Positions 1 through 8,031 of a stretch of 33,680 nucleotides of DNA are shown one piece after another. Where the stretch lies: NCBI GenBank assembly GCA_029247265.1, contig JAQWLN010000191.1, positions 1 through 33,680 on the forward strand. Direction: 5' to 3'. Position numbers and translations under genes: made by a program. Within the stretch, counting starts at the first letter, position 1. Each line of letters opens with the position of its first letter. The notes under the pieces were generated by a model, which did no database searches, had not been told where the DNA came from, and was given only the letters and a program-made list of their open reading frames with translations. This stretch comes from Fuerstiella sp. (lineage in GTDB: Bacteria; Planctomycetota; Planctomycetia; Planctomycetales; Planctomycetaceae).

Positions 1-48
1 TGTGTCATCGTGATAGTCAATTCCAGCGTGCACCGTTAAACTTGTCAT
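1..48 (-). CDS. Probable IS110-family transposase, N-terminal fragment cut by the window edge
   Basis: Only 16 codons are inside the window, reading MTSLTVHAGIDYHDDT on the minus strand from ATG at 48. A GGGAG ribosome-binding site lies 8 nt before the ATG. The pattern G-I-D followed by a short polar stretch at residues 9-15 is how IS110-type transposases begin, and that Asp is the first acidic residue of their RuvC-like DEDD catalytic domain. This is a family call from very few residues. Other RNase H-fold proteins could start similarly, and whether the gene is intact cannot be seen. Confidence 0.55.
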   Translation of the reverse strand, partial: MTSLTVHAGIDYHDDT

Positions 49-575
49 GTCTGTTGCTCCCGATGTGTTGTCTAATTCACCAACCAGCATCGTAGCTGAT
101 TCGTGAGCAACAGACTTTTCATCCCCATCTGGCTTCGCCAGTATTGCTTCAGGGACGACGGGGCATACGAAAACACTGGCAGAGCCAGTGCCACACCTGC
201 CGTTGCTGACTGGCTCAAGCAGTTCGTGCAGCCTGGTCTCGAGTGGAATCCAATCACTCGTCGAGACGATTGCCCCATCCTGCGGTCGTGCAGCACGATC
301 CGGAATATTCGTGCCATTCCAACACCTAAATTCCGTGACTTCCCACGTGCCGTGCTGCAATTGATGCGTCACTGGCGAGGGGGGGCGGTGGTTGGTACGA
401 TCGTCGGCTGGTTCTGCAGTACCACACGCCGTTTTTCGACGGTTCATGCAAGCTTCTGCCTGGATGATGGCGGTCGGCACCTAAATGGTCATGATGCAGA
501 CAAATTTCCCACCTCAAACTCCGTTTCCGCCCGTCTGACTGGCGCGGATCGGCTATCTACTTAAGGACTTCCCCG
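49..575. other. Non-coding stretch rich in inverted repeats upstream of the edge transposase
   Basis: No convincing gene was found between the transposase start and the TAXI lipoprotein gene. The open frames in it give arginine/serine/cysteine-rich translations typical of shadows. The stretch holds several short hairpins: an 11-bp inverted repeat pairing 49-59 with 105-115, 129-141 (CTGGC/GCCAG), 174-190 (CACTGGC/GCCAGTG, 3-nt loop) and 237-266 (TCTC+GAGTG pairing with CACTC+GAGA around a 9-nt loop, with a 3-nt bulge). If the edge gene is IS110-type, this is where the element end and a bridge RNA could sit. The right part must also carry the promoter of the downstream TRAP genes, which I could not pinpoint. 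Confidence 0.4.
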
Positions 576-1685
576 ATGCGATTTCTGTCATCAAAGCTGG
601 CAAAAGCTGCTTTGTTACCGTTTCTGGCTGCAGCTCTGCTGCTGTATGCGGGCTGTTCAAGCGACGGCGGTGGCAGTGGCGGCGGGACCTCGTCGAGCGG
701 TGGGGGCGGCGGTCGACGTCAGTTTCTCAGCATGGGAACCGCACCCGTGGGCGGAGCATTTGCTGTTGTCGGCCAGGCAGTTGCCGAGGTCCTGAACGCG
801 AATAAGGGTGACGCCAACTGGAAAATGCAGGCGAAGGGGACCAAGGGGTCTCAGGAAAATATTCGTCGACTGGCGAAAAATGACCTGCAACTGGCATTGT
901 CGAATTCAGCCATCACATACTTCGCTGTGCGAGGTGAGTCCGGCTGGGAACAGCAGTACGAAATGCGAGCGATCGCGACGCTTGCTCCGAACGTGGCCAT
1001 GTTTATCACCACAGCTGATTCCGGTATCAAATCGATCGCAGACCTGAAGGGCAAGAAAGTTGTCGTGGGTCCGGCCGGTGCGGGCTTCGAGATGTTCGTG
1101 CAGCCACTGCTGGCGGCTCACGGAGTGACCTACGACGATTTTTCTCCGCTGAATGCGACTCAAAGCGGCGCCGTCGACATGCTGGGCGACGGATCAGCCG
1201 ATGCGGCATTTCTGGGAGGAGCAGTCCCCACCGGTTCCATCAGCCAGGCCTGCAGCACTCATGACATTCACTTCATTCCCTTTGGGGAAGCCGAACGAAC
1301 CAAGCTGGTCGAAGATTATCCTTTCTTCCAGCCGTTTACGGTGACGCAGGACAAGTACCCGGATCTTACGGCAGACTACGCCGGCCTGAACGTCGGTTCG
1401 ATGCAGCTGATTACTTCAGCCGATCAGGATGAAGAACTGATCTACGAAATCACGAAGCTGATCTGGGAAAACCGAACGGACATTGCCGCTCAGCATCCGG
1501 CCGGCAAAGCGATCAACGAAAAGAATGCGGCTCGCTACACCGGCACGGACTTTCATCCGGGAGCAGTGAAGTTCTACAAGGAAGCTGGCATCTGGCCGGA
1601 AACAGAAAGTGCGGCCGAACCTGCTGCTGCAGCCGACGCAGAGCCTGCCACGGAAGCCGCCGCCGAACCAGCGACACAGGAGTAG
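576..1685 (+). CDS. TRAP transporter TAXI-family solute-binding lipoprotein
   Basis: This is the extracytoplasmic solute receptor of a TRAP-TAXI transporter, which captures a small organic solute and hands it to the permease. The N-terminus is a lipoprotein signal: a hydrophobic segment at residues 11-25 with lipobox YAGC, so Cys27 would be lipidated. A Gly/Ser-rich linker (about 28-47) follows. The fold proper begins with MGTAPVGGAFAVVGQAVAE, the usual TAXI opening, and GKKVVVGPAGAGFEMF matches the family's second conserved stretch. From about residue 336 there is an Ala/Glu/Pro-rich tail that is unusual for the family and may be a spacer. AAGGA lies upstream of the ATG. The permease gene starts 6 nt after the stop. 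The ligand is unknown; glutamate and other carboxylates are known for the family. Confidence 0.9.
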   Translation: MRFLSSKLAKAALLPFLAAALLLYAGCSSDGGGSGGGTSSSGGGGGRRQFLSMGTAPVGGAFAVVGQAVAEVLNANKGDANWKMQAKGTKGSQENIRRLAKNDLQLALSNSAITYFAVRGESGWEQQYEMRAIATLAPNVAMFITTADSGIKSIADLKGKKVVVGPAGAGFEMFVQPLLAAHGVTYDDFSPLNATQSGAVDMLGDGSADAAFLGGAVPTGSISQACSTHDIHFIPFGEAERTKLVEDYPFFQPFTVTQDKYPDLTADYAGLNVGSMQLITSADQDEELIYEITKLIWENRTDIAAQHPAGKAINEKNAARYTGTDFHPGAVKFYKEAGIWPETESAAEPAAAADAEPATEAAAEPATQE

Positions 1686-1691
1686 CCGCGC

Positions 1692-3839
1692 GTGTTCGAC
1701 CGTCTTCGAGGTATCTCAGCAACCGTACTGTCGGTTGCTCTGTGTCTGTTTACCCTGGCAGAAGTGAACTACAACTGGCTGCAGCCGCAATCCGCGCTGG
1801 CGGTGTTTGTCGGCATCGGCCTAGTGTTGTGCTATCTCACCACTCCGATTCACCCGAAGTTAAAGGACAATACGTTCCTGAACGTGGTGGACTGCGTGCT
1901 GGGGATCGCTGCGGGGGCATGCTGCACCTATGTGGTTGTGCAGACGGAGCCGCTGTTCAAGAGTTCGTGGGCGGAAGGGATCTCTCTGGCGAACCGCGCC
2001 GGCATCGAAACTCAGACCGACTTTGTTGTCGGGTTGATTGGTCTGGTGCTGGTGTTCGAGGCGACTCGGCGTTCGATTGGCTTGATCGTACCGCTGCTGG
2101 CTTTGGCTTTTGTTGGTCACTCGTGGTATTGCCATGCCAGCTTCGTCAATGATTGGGCCGAGATGCCTGGCTGGATGCTGCCGCATGCCGGGCAGAACGT
2201 CCGCGACATCGTCAGCACCACATTCCTGCAGACGCTGGGAGTGTTCGGGCCGGCGGCCGGGGTGATGTTTAAATACGTGTTTCTGTTTGTGGTGTTCGGG
2301 GCGTTTCTGGAAATGTCCGGTGCGACTCAGTTCATCATCGACTTTGCAGAAAAGGTGTTCGGCAACAGTCCGGGCGGTCCGGCAAAAGTGGCGGTACTCG
2401 GCAGCGGACTGATGGGCTCCCTTTCGGGCAGCGCGGTGGCAAACGCGGTGACGACCGGGGCCTTTACGATTCCGATGATGCGCAGTGCCGGCTTTCGTCC
2501 GCATGTGGCCGCCGGAATTACGGCTGCCGCCGCCTCCGGTGGAGCTTTGGTGCCGCCTGTGATGGGAGCCGGGGCGTACATGATGCTGGAACTGGTTCAG
2601 CCTCAGGTGACGTTTCTGGAAATTGCCAAAGCAGCGATGGTGCCGGCGATTTTGTACTACCTGTCGATCTTTCTGATCGTGCATTTCTATTCGCGCAAAG
2701 TTGGTGCCGAGGCATTCGAGGAAAAGAAAGAACCCAAACGGATATCTAAGTTCGAAGCGTTTGTGTTTTTCGGGGCGCTGGGCACGCTGATTCTGCTGCT
2801 CGCGCTGAGGTTTTCACCGTTTAAGGCAGTCACCGGAGCATTGATGGTAATCCTGGTACTGTCGGCGTTTCGCAAAGAACTGCCCATTGGTCCCGGTGCG
2901 CGGAAGCTGGCCTTGGTGTTTTTCGCAGTCCCAACGCTGCTATGTAAGTTCTTCGCCATCGAACTACCGGACGACGCGTCCGGCCGCTTGGTTTTTGAAG
3001 CCTGGCTGTCGTGCGGGATTGTGGGCATGTTCTGGTTGTTGGCGTTCGGAATTGTACACCCGGCATGGCGTCCCTCAGTCGTTGACGCACTGAAGAAGTC
3101 AGCACGAAACGGTGTCTCACTGGTTGCGGCCAGTGCGTGTGTGGGGATTATCATCGGAATCGTGCAGCAGACGGGCATCGCCACCGACTTCAGCGCTGTG
3201 ATCAAAGGTGTTGTTGAGACCAACCTGCTTCTGGCCCTGTTGGGCATCATGGTATGTTCCATTGTGCTGGGCATGGGCGTGCCGTCGGTTGTCTGCTATC
3301 TGCTGATGGCCACGTTGATGGGGTCTTTGTTGAGCGAGCTGGGTGTGATTCCTCTGGCAGCTCATCTGTTCATCTTCTACTTCGGCATGATGAGCATGGT
3401 GACTCCGCCGGTGGCACTTGCTGCGTACGCCAGCGCGTCCATCGCGGAAGCTCCGATCATGAAGACGTCTTTCGCGGCGTTTCGATTTTCACTGGTCGGG
3501 TTCACTCTGCCATTTATGTTTGTGTATCGCCCGGAACTGCTGCTGCTGAGTCCCGATGGCGGGGCGGCAGATTTCCTGCCGGTGTTAATCCAGGTTTCGC
3601 TGGCCGTCGCTGGAATCGTGTCTCTGGCCGTGGGAATCGCGGGCTACATGTTTACGGACGCACGTGTCATTACTCGAACCGTGGCGGTGTTGTCGGCTGC
3701 CATGTTACTGACGCCGGACGTAACGATTTCCGGAAACAACATGGGAATGGCGACGAACATCACGGGGCTCATTCTGCTGGCAGTTGCAGCATCCATGAAC
3801 TGGAATAGGTCACGATCTGAGTCGGCTGCGACGGTGTAG
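1692..3839 (+). CDS. TRAP transporter fused permease (small DctQ-like plus large DctM-like parts)
   Basis: The 715-aa product is an inner-membrane sodium- or proton-coupled permease of the TAXI class, in which the 4-TM and 12-TM subunits are fused. Hydrophobic segments run through almost the whole length. Residues about 220-300 carry the large-subunit signature: GSLSGSAVANAVTTGAFTIP followed by an ASGGALVPPVMGAGAYMM-type loop. The second half repeats it with GMGVPSVVCYLLMATLMG and MVTPPVALAAYASASIA. The start is GTG, with AGGAG 9 nt upstream overlapping the end of the TAXI gene, so the two are almost certainly co-translated. Length is normal for fused TAXI permeases. The substrate cannot be inferred. 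Confidence 0.92.
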   Translation: MFDRLRGISATVLSVALCLFTLAEVNYNWLQPQSALAVFVGIGLVLCYLTTPIHPKLKDNTFLNVVDCVLGIAAGACCTYVVVQTEPLFKSSWAEGISLANRAGIETQTDFVVGLIGLVLVFEATRRSIGLIVPLLALAFVGHSWYCHASFVNDWAEMPGWMLPHAGQNVRDIVSTTFLQTLGVFGPAAGVMFKYVFLFVVFGAFLEMSGATQFIIDFAEKVFGNSPGGPAKVAVLGSGLMGSLSGSAVANAVTTGAFTIPMMRSAGFRPHVAAGITAAAASGGALVPPVMGAGAYMMLELVQPQVTFLEIAKAAMVPAILYYLSIFLIVHFYSRKVGAEAFEEKKEPKRISKFEAFVFFGALGTLILLLALRFSPFKAVTGALMVILVLSAFRKELPIGPGARKLALVFFAVPTLLCKFFAIELPDDASGRLVFEAWLSCGIVGMFWLLAFGIVHPAWRPSVVDALKKSARNGVSLVAASACVGIIIGIVQQTGIATDFSAVIKGVVETNLLLALLGIMVCSIVLGMGVPSVVCYLLMATLMGSLLSELGVIPLAAHLFIFYFGMMSMVTPPVALAAYASASIAEAPIMKTSFAAFRFSLVGFTLPFMFVYRPELLLLSPDGGAADFLPVLIQVSLAVAGIVSLAVGIAGYMFTDARVITRTVAVLSAAMLLTPDVTISGNNMGMATNITGLILLAVAASMNWNRSRSESAATV

Positions 3840-3857
3840 TGGAGCAGTGGATCGGGC

Positions 3858-3884
3858 AATGACGGCCCGCTTTCGTGGGTCATT
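3858..3884 (+). terminator. Possible terminator after the TRAP operon
   Basis: An imperfect hairpin (AATGAC then GCCC pairing with GGG then GTCATT, one mismatch, short loop) lies 19 nt after the permease stop and is followed by a weak T-rich stretch (TTTGATTG). It would separate the TRAP pair from the DUF3311/symporter pair. The T-tract is poor, so the call is tentative. Confidence 0.35.
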
Positions 3885-3969
3885 TGATTGTTGAAACTGA
3901 ACGAAGGAGCAGGGCACCAACCTGCAACCTGGCATTTTCGGACCTCGAACTGAAAACGCGAGATTAATT

Positions 3970-4191
3970 ATGAAATACGTGGTCTGGGGGCTGGTCGTGC
4001 TGCTTGCGATCCTGCACCAGGACAATTGGCTGTGGGACGACGCCACGTTGGTTGGTGGTTTCCTGCCGATCACTCTGCTGTTTCATGGCGGTCTGTCGAT
4101 CGCTGCTGCATTTACGTGGTTTCTGGCGACGAAGTTTGCGTGGCCTGCTGACGTTGCAGAACCTGCGGATCCAGGGGGCAGCGAAGCATGA
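3970..4191 (+). CDS. DUF3311 small membrane protein, symporter partner
   Basis: A 73-aa protein with two hydrophobic segments (about residues 3-17 and 30-55) separated by a LHQDNWLWDD loop, the conserved aromatic/acidic motif of DUF3311. Members of this family are encoded directly before sodium:solute symporters and are thought to be accessory subunits. That fits here: the stop overlaps the symporter start in an ATGA arrangement (4188-4191), implying translational coupling. The C-terminal tail (AEPADPGGSEA) is hydrophilic and probably cytoplasmic. Its biochemical role is not established. Confidence 0.8.
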   Translation: MKYVVWGLVVLLAILHQDNWLWDDATLVGGFLPITLLFHGGLSIAAAFTWFLATKFAWPADVAEPADPGGSEA

Positions 4192-5765
4192 CACAGTTAA
4201 TCATTATTTGCTGCTACCTTGCATTACTGCTGGGGCTGGGTTTGTTCTCCAGCAGATGGTTTCGTGGCACCAGCAAGGACTACATGCTGGCCAGTCATTC
4301 GATCGGGCCATTTCTGTTGCTGATGTCGATCTTCGGCACCACGATGACCGCATTTGCTCTGGTGGGTTCCACCGGAGAATCATTCAAAGAGGGCGTGGGG
4401 GTTTATGCACTGTTGGCTTCATCCAGCGGGATCACTCATTCTCTGTGTTTTTTCCTGCTGGGCATCAAGCTGTGGTCACTGGGACACAAGTACGGCTATA
4501 CGACTCAGATTCAATTCTTCCGAGACCGCCTGCAAAGCGACCGTATCGGACTGCTGCTGTTTCCGATGCTTGTCGGGCTGGTCATTCCCTATCTGCTGAT
4601 CGGCGTGATGGCATCGGGATCGGTGATTAACGAAGTGACTCAGGGGACGTTCGAAACGTCCTTTGGATTCGATGAGGCGGCCACAAAAGGGGGAGTGCCC
4701 AAGCAGATCGCGTCGCTGGTCATCTGCGTTGTCGTCTTGATTTACGTGTTCTTCGGCGGCATGCGAGGCACTGCATGGGCCAATACTTTTCAGACGATCG
4801 TCTTTATGATTCTGGGCGTTGTCACGTTCTACGTGATCGCCATGAAGCTGGGCGGGAAAGCGACGCTGATGGAAAGTCTGCGAGCTGCCGGCAGTGAAAT
4901 TCCTCCGGACAAACTTGTCCGCGGCGCGGTGGGGGATCATCATGGCATACCAAAGCTGAAGTATTTCACGTACATGCTGGTGCCGCTGTCTGTGGGCATG
5001 TTTCCGCATGTGTTTCAGCACTGGCTGACGGCGAAGAACGCAAATGCGTTCAAGCTGCCGGTAGTCGCCCACCCGATCTTTATCATGATCGTCTGGTTGC
5101 CCTGTGTGCTTGTCGGCGTCTGGGCTTCGTCAGACCTGTTCTACGGTCAGCTGCCAGCACCGCTGCAGGCAGCGCTGGACGGTAATCCGAACATCGTGCT
5201 GCCAGTGATGGTGAAGCAACTGGCCGGACCGATGCTGGGTGGGTTTCTGACCGCCGGAATTCTGGCCGCCATTATGTCGTCATTGGACAGTCAGTTTCTG
5301 TGCATCGGCACGATGTTCACGGAAGACATTGTAAAGCATTATGTCGGGGCCAAAAAGATCGGCGACAAACAATCCATTCTGATCGCTCGGGCCTTCATTA
5401 TCCTGATCGTGGCGATCACGTACGGGTTGAGTCTGTTTGAACCGCGCGCCGTGTTCACGCTGGGGGTTTGGTGTTTCAGTGGATTCTCATCCTTGTTTCC
5501 ACTGATCTTTGCCTGTCTGTACTGGAAGAAGCTGACAAAGTCCGGTGCGTACGCGGCTGTGATTGCGGCATTTGGTTCGTGGAGTTACCTGTTCTGGCAG
5601 TCCGACTTTGCGGCCAACAGAAGCTACACTGTCCTGGTCCCCGGGACCGACTACGAAACGATGCCGGTCGCGACTATGTTTCTTTGTTCAGCGGTCGCAA
5701 TGGTCATTGTGTCGTTAATTACGAAACCGCCTGAAGAGGAACATCTGAAGCGGTTTTTTGCATAG
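4188..5765 (+). CDS. Sodium:solute symporter (SSS family)
   Basis: A 525-aa integral membrane protein of the SSS (SLC5-like, LeuT-fold) family, importing a solute with sodium. Recognisable parts are the N-terminal SRWFRGTSKDYMLASHSIG stretch, the TM1 region SIFGTTMTAFALVGSTGESFK, and the TM8 region MSSLDSQFLCIGTMFTEDI, where the Ser residues normally help form the sodium site. About 12-13 hydrophobic segments are visible. It overlaps its DUF3311 partner by 4 nt. The pair resembles Bacillus YhjC/YhjB-type systems, whose substrate is unproven. The coding end contains a terminator-like hairpin (see the terminator entry at 5724). Confidence 0.9.
   Translation: MTQLIIICCYLALLLGLGLFSSRWFRGTSKDYMLASHSIGPFLLLMSIFGTTMTAFALVGSTGESFKEGVGVYALLASSSGITHSLCFFLLGIKLWSLGHKYGYTTQIQFFRDRLQSDRIGLLLFPMLVGLVIPYLLIGVMASGSVINEVTQGTFETSFGFDEAATKGGVPKQIASLVICVVVLIYVFFGGMRGTAWANTFQTIVFMILGVVTFYVIAMKLGGKATLMESLRAAGSEIPPDKLVRGAVGDHHGIPKLKYFTYMLVPLSVGMFPHVFQHWLTAKNANAFKLPVVAHPIFIMIVWLPCVLVGVWASSDLFYGQLPAPLQAALDGNPNIVLPVMVKQLAGPMLGGFLTAGILAAIMSSLDSQFLCIGTMFTEDIVKHYVGAKKIGDKQSILIARAFIILIVAITYGLSLFEPRAVFTLGVWCFSGFSSLFPLIFACLYWKKLTKSGAYAAVIAAFGSWSYLFWQSDFAANRSYTVLVPGTDYETMPVATMFLCSAVAMVIVSLITKPPEEEHLKRFFA
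5724..5759 (+). terminator. Intrinsic terminator overlapping the 3' end of the symporter gene
   Basis: AAACCGC (5724-5730) pairs with GCGGTTT (5750-5756), and the second arm runs directly into six Ts (5754-5759). It lies inside the last codons of the symporter gene, before the stop at 5763. The 19-nt loop makes it weaker than a textbook terminator. It would end the DUF3311/symporter transcript before the DUF1501 gene. Confidence 0.5.
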
Positions 5766-5851
5766 AGCAGGGCATAATGAGTCGAACGACAGCATAGCGT
5801 CCTGTAAGGAATCGTTGCATACCCGCTGGTGCCTGATATACGGAGACCGCG

Positions 5852-7354
5852 ATGAATCATTCCCCAAACCTGCCATCCTCCGGATCATGGCCCTCGCTTC
5901 AGAGGCGTGATTTTCTGACCAGTGCCGCCAGTGGACTCGGCGGTGCGGCGCTGACGTCGCTGCTGGCCGCTGATGGCATGGCAGACGAAGCAGTGACGGA
6001 AGGTGGTCCATTGGCGACCAGGTCGACGCATTTTCCTCCGAAGGCGAAGAACTGCATCTTTATCTTCAATGCTGGTGCTCCGTCGCAACTGGATCTGTTC
6101 AATCATCGGCCCGAGCTGACGAAGCTGGACGGTCAGACGCTGCCGGAATCGTTACTTGAAGGTGTGCGGTTTGCGTTCATCGAAAAGGAATCCGCTCGCC
6201 TGATGGCGGCTCGACGAAAGTTTCGCCAGAACGGCGACAGCGGCATGTGGTTTTCAGAACTGCTGCCCAACATCGCCACGTGTGCTGACGACATCTGCAT
6301 GATCAACAGCATGCACACGGATCAGTTCAATCATCATCCGGGGCAGTTGATGATGCAATGCGGACAGGCGCAGTTTGGTCTGCCATCGATGGGTTCGTGG
6401 ATCAGCTACGGACTGGGCACAGACAATCAAAACCTGCCCAGCTATGTTGTGCTGACATCCGGACGCGGTTCCAGCGGGGGAGCGACATTGTGGAACAGCG
6501 GATATCTGCCCTCTGTGCATGCGGGAGTGCTGTTGCGGAGTCAGGGGCCACCGATTCTGAATCTGGAACTGCCGCCCGGCCTGCCCGCGTCATTGGAGCG
6601 TGCCGGACTGGACGCCATTCGCGAACTGAATCAGCAGAATTTTCAACGAGTGCAGGATCCCGAAATCACCAGCCGGATTGCGAACTATGAGCTCTCGTTC
6701 CGTATGCAGTCAGCGGCACCGGAACTGACGGATCTTTCCGGGGAAACAAGCGCCACGCTTGAGGCCTACGGAGTGAATCGGGCTGAGCCGAAGAAACGAT
6801 CGGGGCGAGTCGGCACGGGAGATCACTTTCCGTCATTTGGACGAAACTGCCTGCTGGCTCGGCGAATGGTCGAACGGGGTGTTCGGTTTGTGAACATCGT
6901 GTTCGCGTCGTGGGACCATCATTCGAATCTGGATAACGATCTGGGCTATAACGCTGGCTGCGTGGATCAGCCGATAGCAACGCTGATCAAGGATCTGAAA
7001 CAACGTGGTCTGCTGGACGAAACGCTGGTTGTTTGGGGCAGCGAATTCGGTCGCACGCCGCTGGGTGAGAACCGCAACAACAGCAAGAACGTGACCGGTC
7101 GAGACCACCACCCGAATGCGTTCAGCATGTTCATGGCAGGCGGCGGTTCACGCGGAGGCTACACCCACGGCGAAACCGATGACGTGGGCTGGAACCCATC
7201 CATTGATCCCGTCCACGTAAACGATTTTCAGGCAACGTTGCTGAAATTGTTTGGTCTGGATGACCGGAAACTTACGTTCCGCCACCAGGGCGCGGACAAA
7301 CGGCTGACCAACATCACTCGTGAAGCTGAAGTTATCGATGAGCTGATTGCCTGA
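5852..7354 (+). CDS. DUF1501 domain protein with Tat signal (sulfatase/phosphatase-like fold)
   Basis: A 500-aa exported protein of the DUF1501 family, highly expanded in planctomycetes and related to the alkaline phosphatase/sulfatase superfamily. The N-terminus has a twin-arginine motif QRRDFL (R18-R19) followed by an Ala/Gly/Leu segment, so export is probably folded through Tat. Family stretches seen are NCIFIFNAGAPSQLDLF near residue 70, [32 protein letters not shown] and a late GRDHHPNAF motif. DUF1501 genes usually sit next to a PSCyt/PSD1 gene. Here the upstream neighbour is a symporter and no PSD1 gene is adjacent, so it appears to be an orphan member. The catalytic function is undefined. 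Confidence 0.9.
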   Translation: MNHSPNLPSSGSWPSLQRRDFLTSAASGLGGAALTSLLAADGMADEAVTEGGPLATRSTHFPPKAKNCIFIFNAGAPSQLDLFNHRPELTKLDGQTLPESLLEGVRFAFIEKESARLMAARRKFRQNGDSGMWFSELLPNIATCADDICMINSMHTDQFNHHPGQLMMQCGQAQFGLPSMGSWISYGLGTDNQNLPSYVVLTSGRGSSGGATLWNSGYLPSVHAGVLLRSQGPPILNLELPPGLPASLERAGLDAIRELNQQNFQRVQDPEITSRIANYELSFRMQSAAPELTDLSGETSATLEAYGVNRAEPKKRSGRVGTGDHFPSFGRNCLLARRMVERGVRFVNIVFASWDHHSNLDNDLGYNAGCVDQPIATLIKDLKQRGLLDETLVVWGSEFGRTPLGENRNNSKNVTGRDHHPNAFSMFMAGGGSRGGYTHGETDDVGWNPSIDPVHVNDFQATLLKLFGLDDRKLTFRHQGADKRLTNITREAEVIDELIA

Positions 7355-7381
7355 GCCAGCTGGCCGAATCCACCCCGTCGT

Positions 7382-7687
7382 TTACCAGTGACGTACGCGG
7401 TAGACAGAACGATGTGGATTTGCCCGATATCGAATTGTGGTGACCGACGGAGCGTATCCGTACACCGGCGCGACAGCGACAGGAGCAGCATACACGTGCG
7501 CTGGATAGTAGGCGACTGGTGCAGGCGGAGCATACGCGACCCCATATACAGGCGTCACATAGCCGTAACTATACACGGGCGCGGCACAGCCGTAGCCGTG
7601 GTAATGGTGGTGATGAAAAAGTCCCGCTGAACCACTACCGCACGTTGCGATGGCCGCAACCATCATCAGGGTCAGTTTTTGAATCAT
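7382..7687 (-). CDS. Small secreted Tyr/Pro/Val-rich protein, function unknown
   Basis: The 101-aa product starts at ATG 7687, preceded by GGAGA at good spacing. A start 7 codons earlier is possible but would spoil the signal peptide. Residues 1-21 form a signal sequence (MIQKLTLMMVAAIATCGSGS). A His-rich patch (HHHHYHGYG) follows, then a low-complexity region of repeated Val-Tyr-Gly-Tyr and Ala-Pro-Val-type units, ending in a basic Arg/His-rich tail (RANPHRSVYRVRHW). No family is recognised. Such proteins are common in planctomycetes and are guessed to be cell-wall, surface or metal-binding. It is convergent with the DUF1501 gene (27 nt between stops). Confidence 0.7.
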   Translation of the reverse strand: MIQKLTLMMVAAIATCGSGSAGLFHHHHYHGYGCAAPVYSYGYVTPVYGVAYAPPAPVAYYPAHVYAAPVAVAPVYGYAPSVTTIRYRANPHRSVYRVRHW

Positions 7688-8000
7688 GATTTTCTCCGGA
7701 TCGCACAAAAGTAGACGGGGTGGTCAGGATCATTGAATGTCATCTTCCCTCCATGGCTGATGCAGTCATAAGTCGCCGTTCAGCAGGGTATCAACGGGTA
7801 CAGCTCAATTCACCAATTTCTTTCCAGGATTTCGGCCACGATAGCTGTTACCGCAAACTTGATTCGGCCATCAAATGGACGCACATCTTCAGTGGTGATG
7901 ATCCACGCCTTTCGTCGCCTAACGAACAGGAAAGTGTGCGGTCACATGTGCGGACCAGTCACACGTGCCTGAAGCATCTGGATCCTCGGATCAATGCCCC
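7688..8000. other. Intergenic stretch, no gene seen
   Basis: The stretch separates the small secreted protein gene from the MBL hydrolase gene, both on the minus strand. A 112-residue open frame on the plus strand has a composition unlike its neighbours and no recognisable motif. The upstream region of the minus-strand gene at 7687 must hold its promoter, but no clear -35/-10 pair was identified. Confidence 0.5.
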
Positions 8001-8028
8001 GCACACCGAACACATATGTTCGGTGTGC
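8001..8028. terminator. Perfect 11-bp inverted repeat just after the MBL hydrolase gene
   Basis: GCACACCGAAC (8001-8011) and GTTCGGTGTGC (8018-8028) are exact reverse complements around a 6-nt ACATAT loop. The stem begins 3 nt beyond the stop codon of the minus-strand hydrolase gene. No T-run follows on either strand, so it is either a transcript-stabilising or Rho-assisted 3' hairpin, or a protein-binding palindrome. Confidence 0.6.
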
Positions 8029-8031
8029 TAT

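Noticed and set aside
103..564. Open frame of 153 codons on the plus strand left of the TAXI gene
   Set aside because: GTG start without a ribosome-binding site, Arg/Thr/Cys-rich translation with no domain, and it runs across the hairpin-rich region.
1860..2684. Open frame of 274 codons on the minus strand inside the TRAP permease
   Set aside because: It lies wholly inside a confident gene and its translation is His/Arg/Gln-rich, a typical shadow of GC-biased codons.
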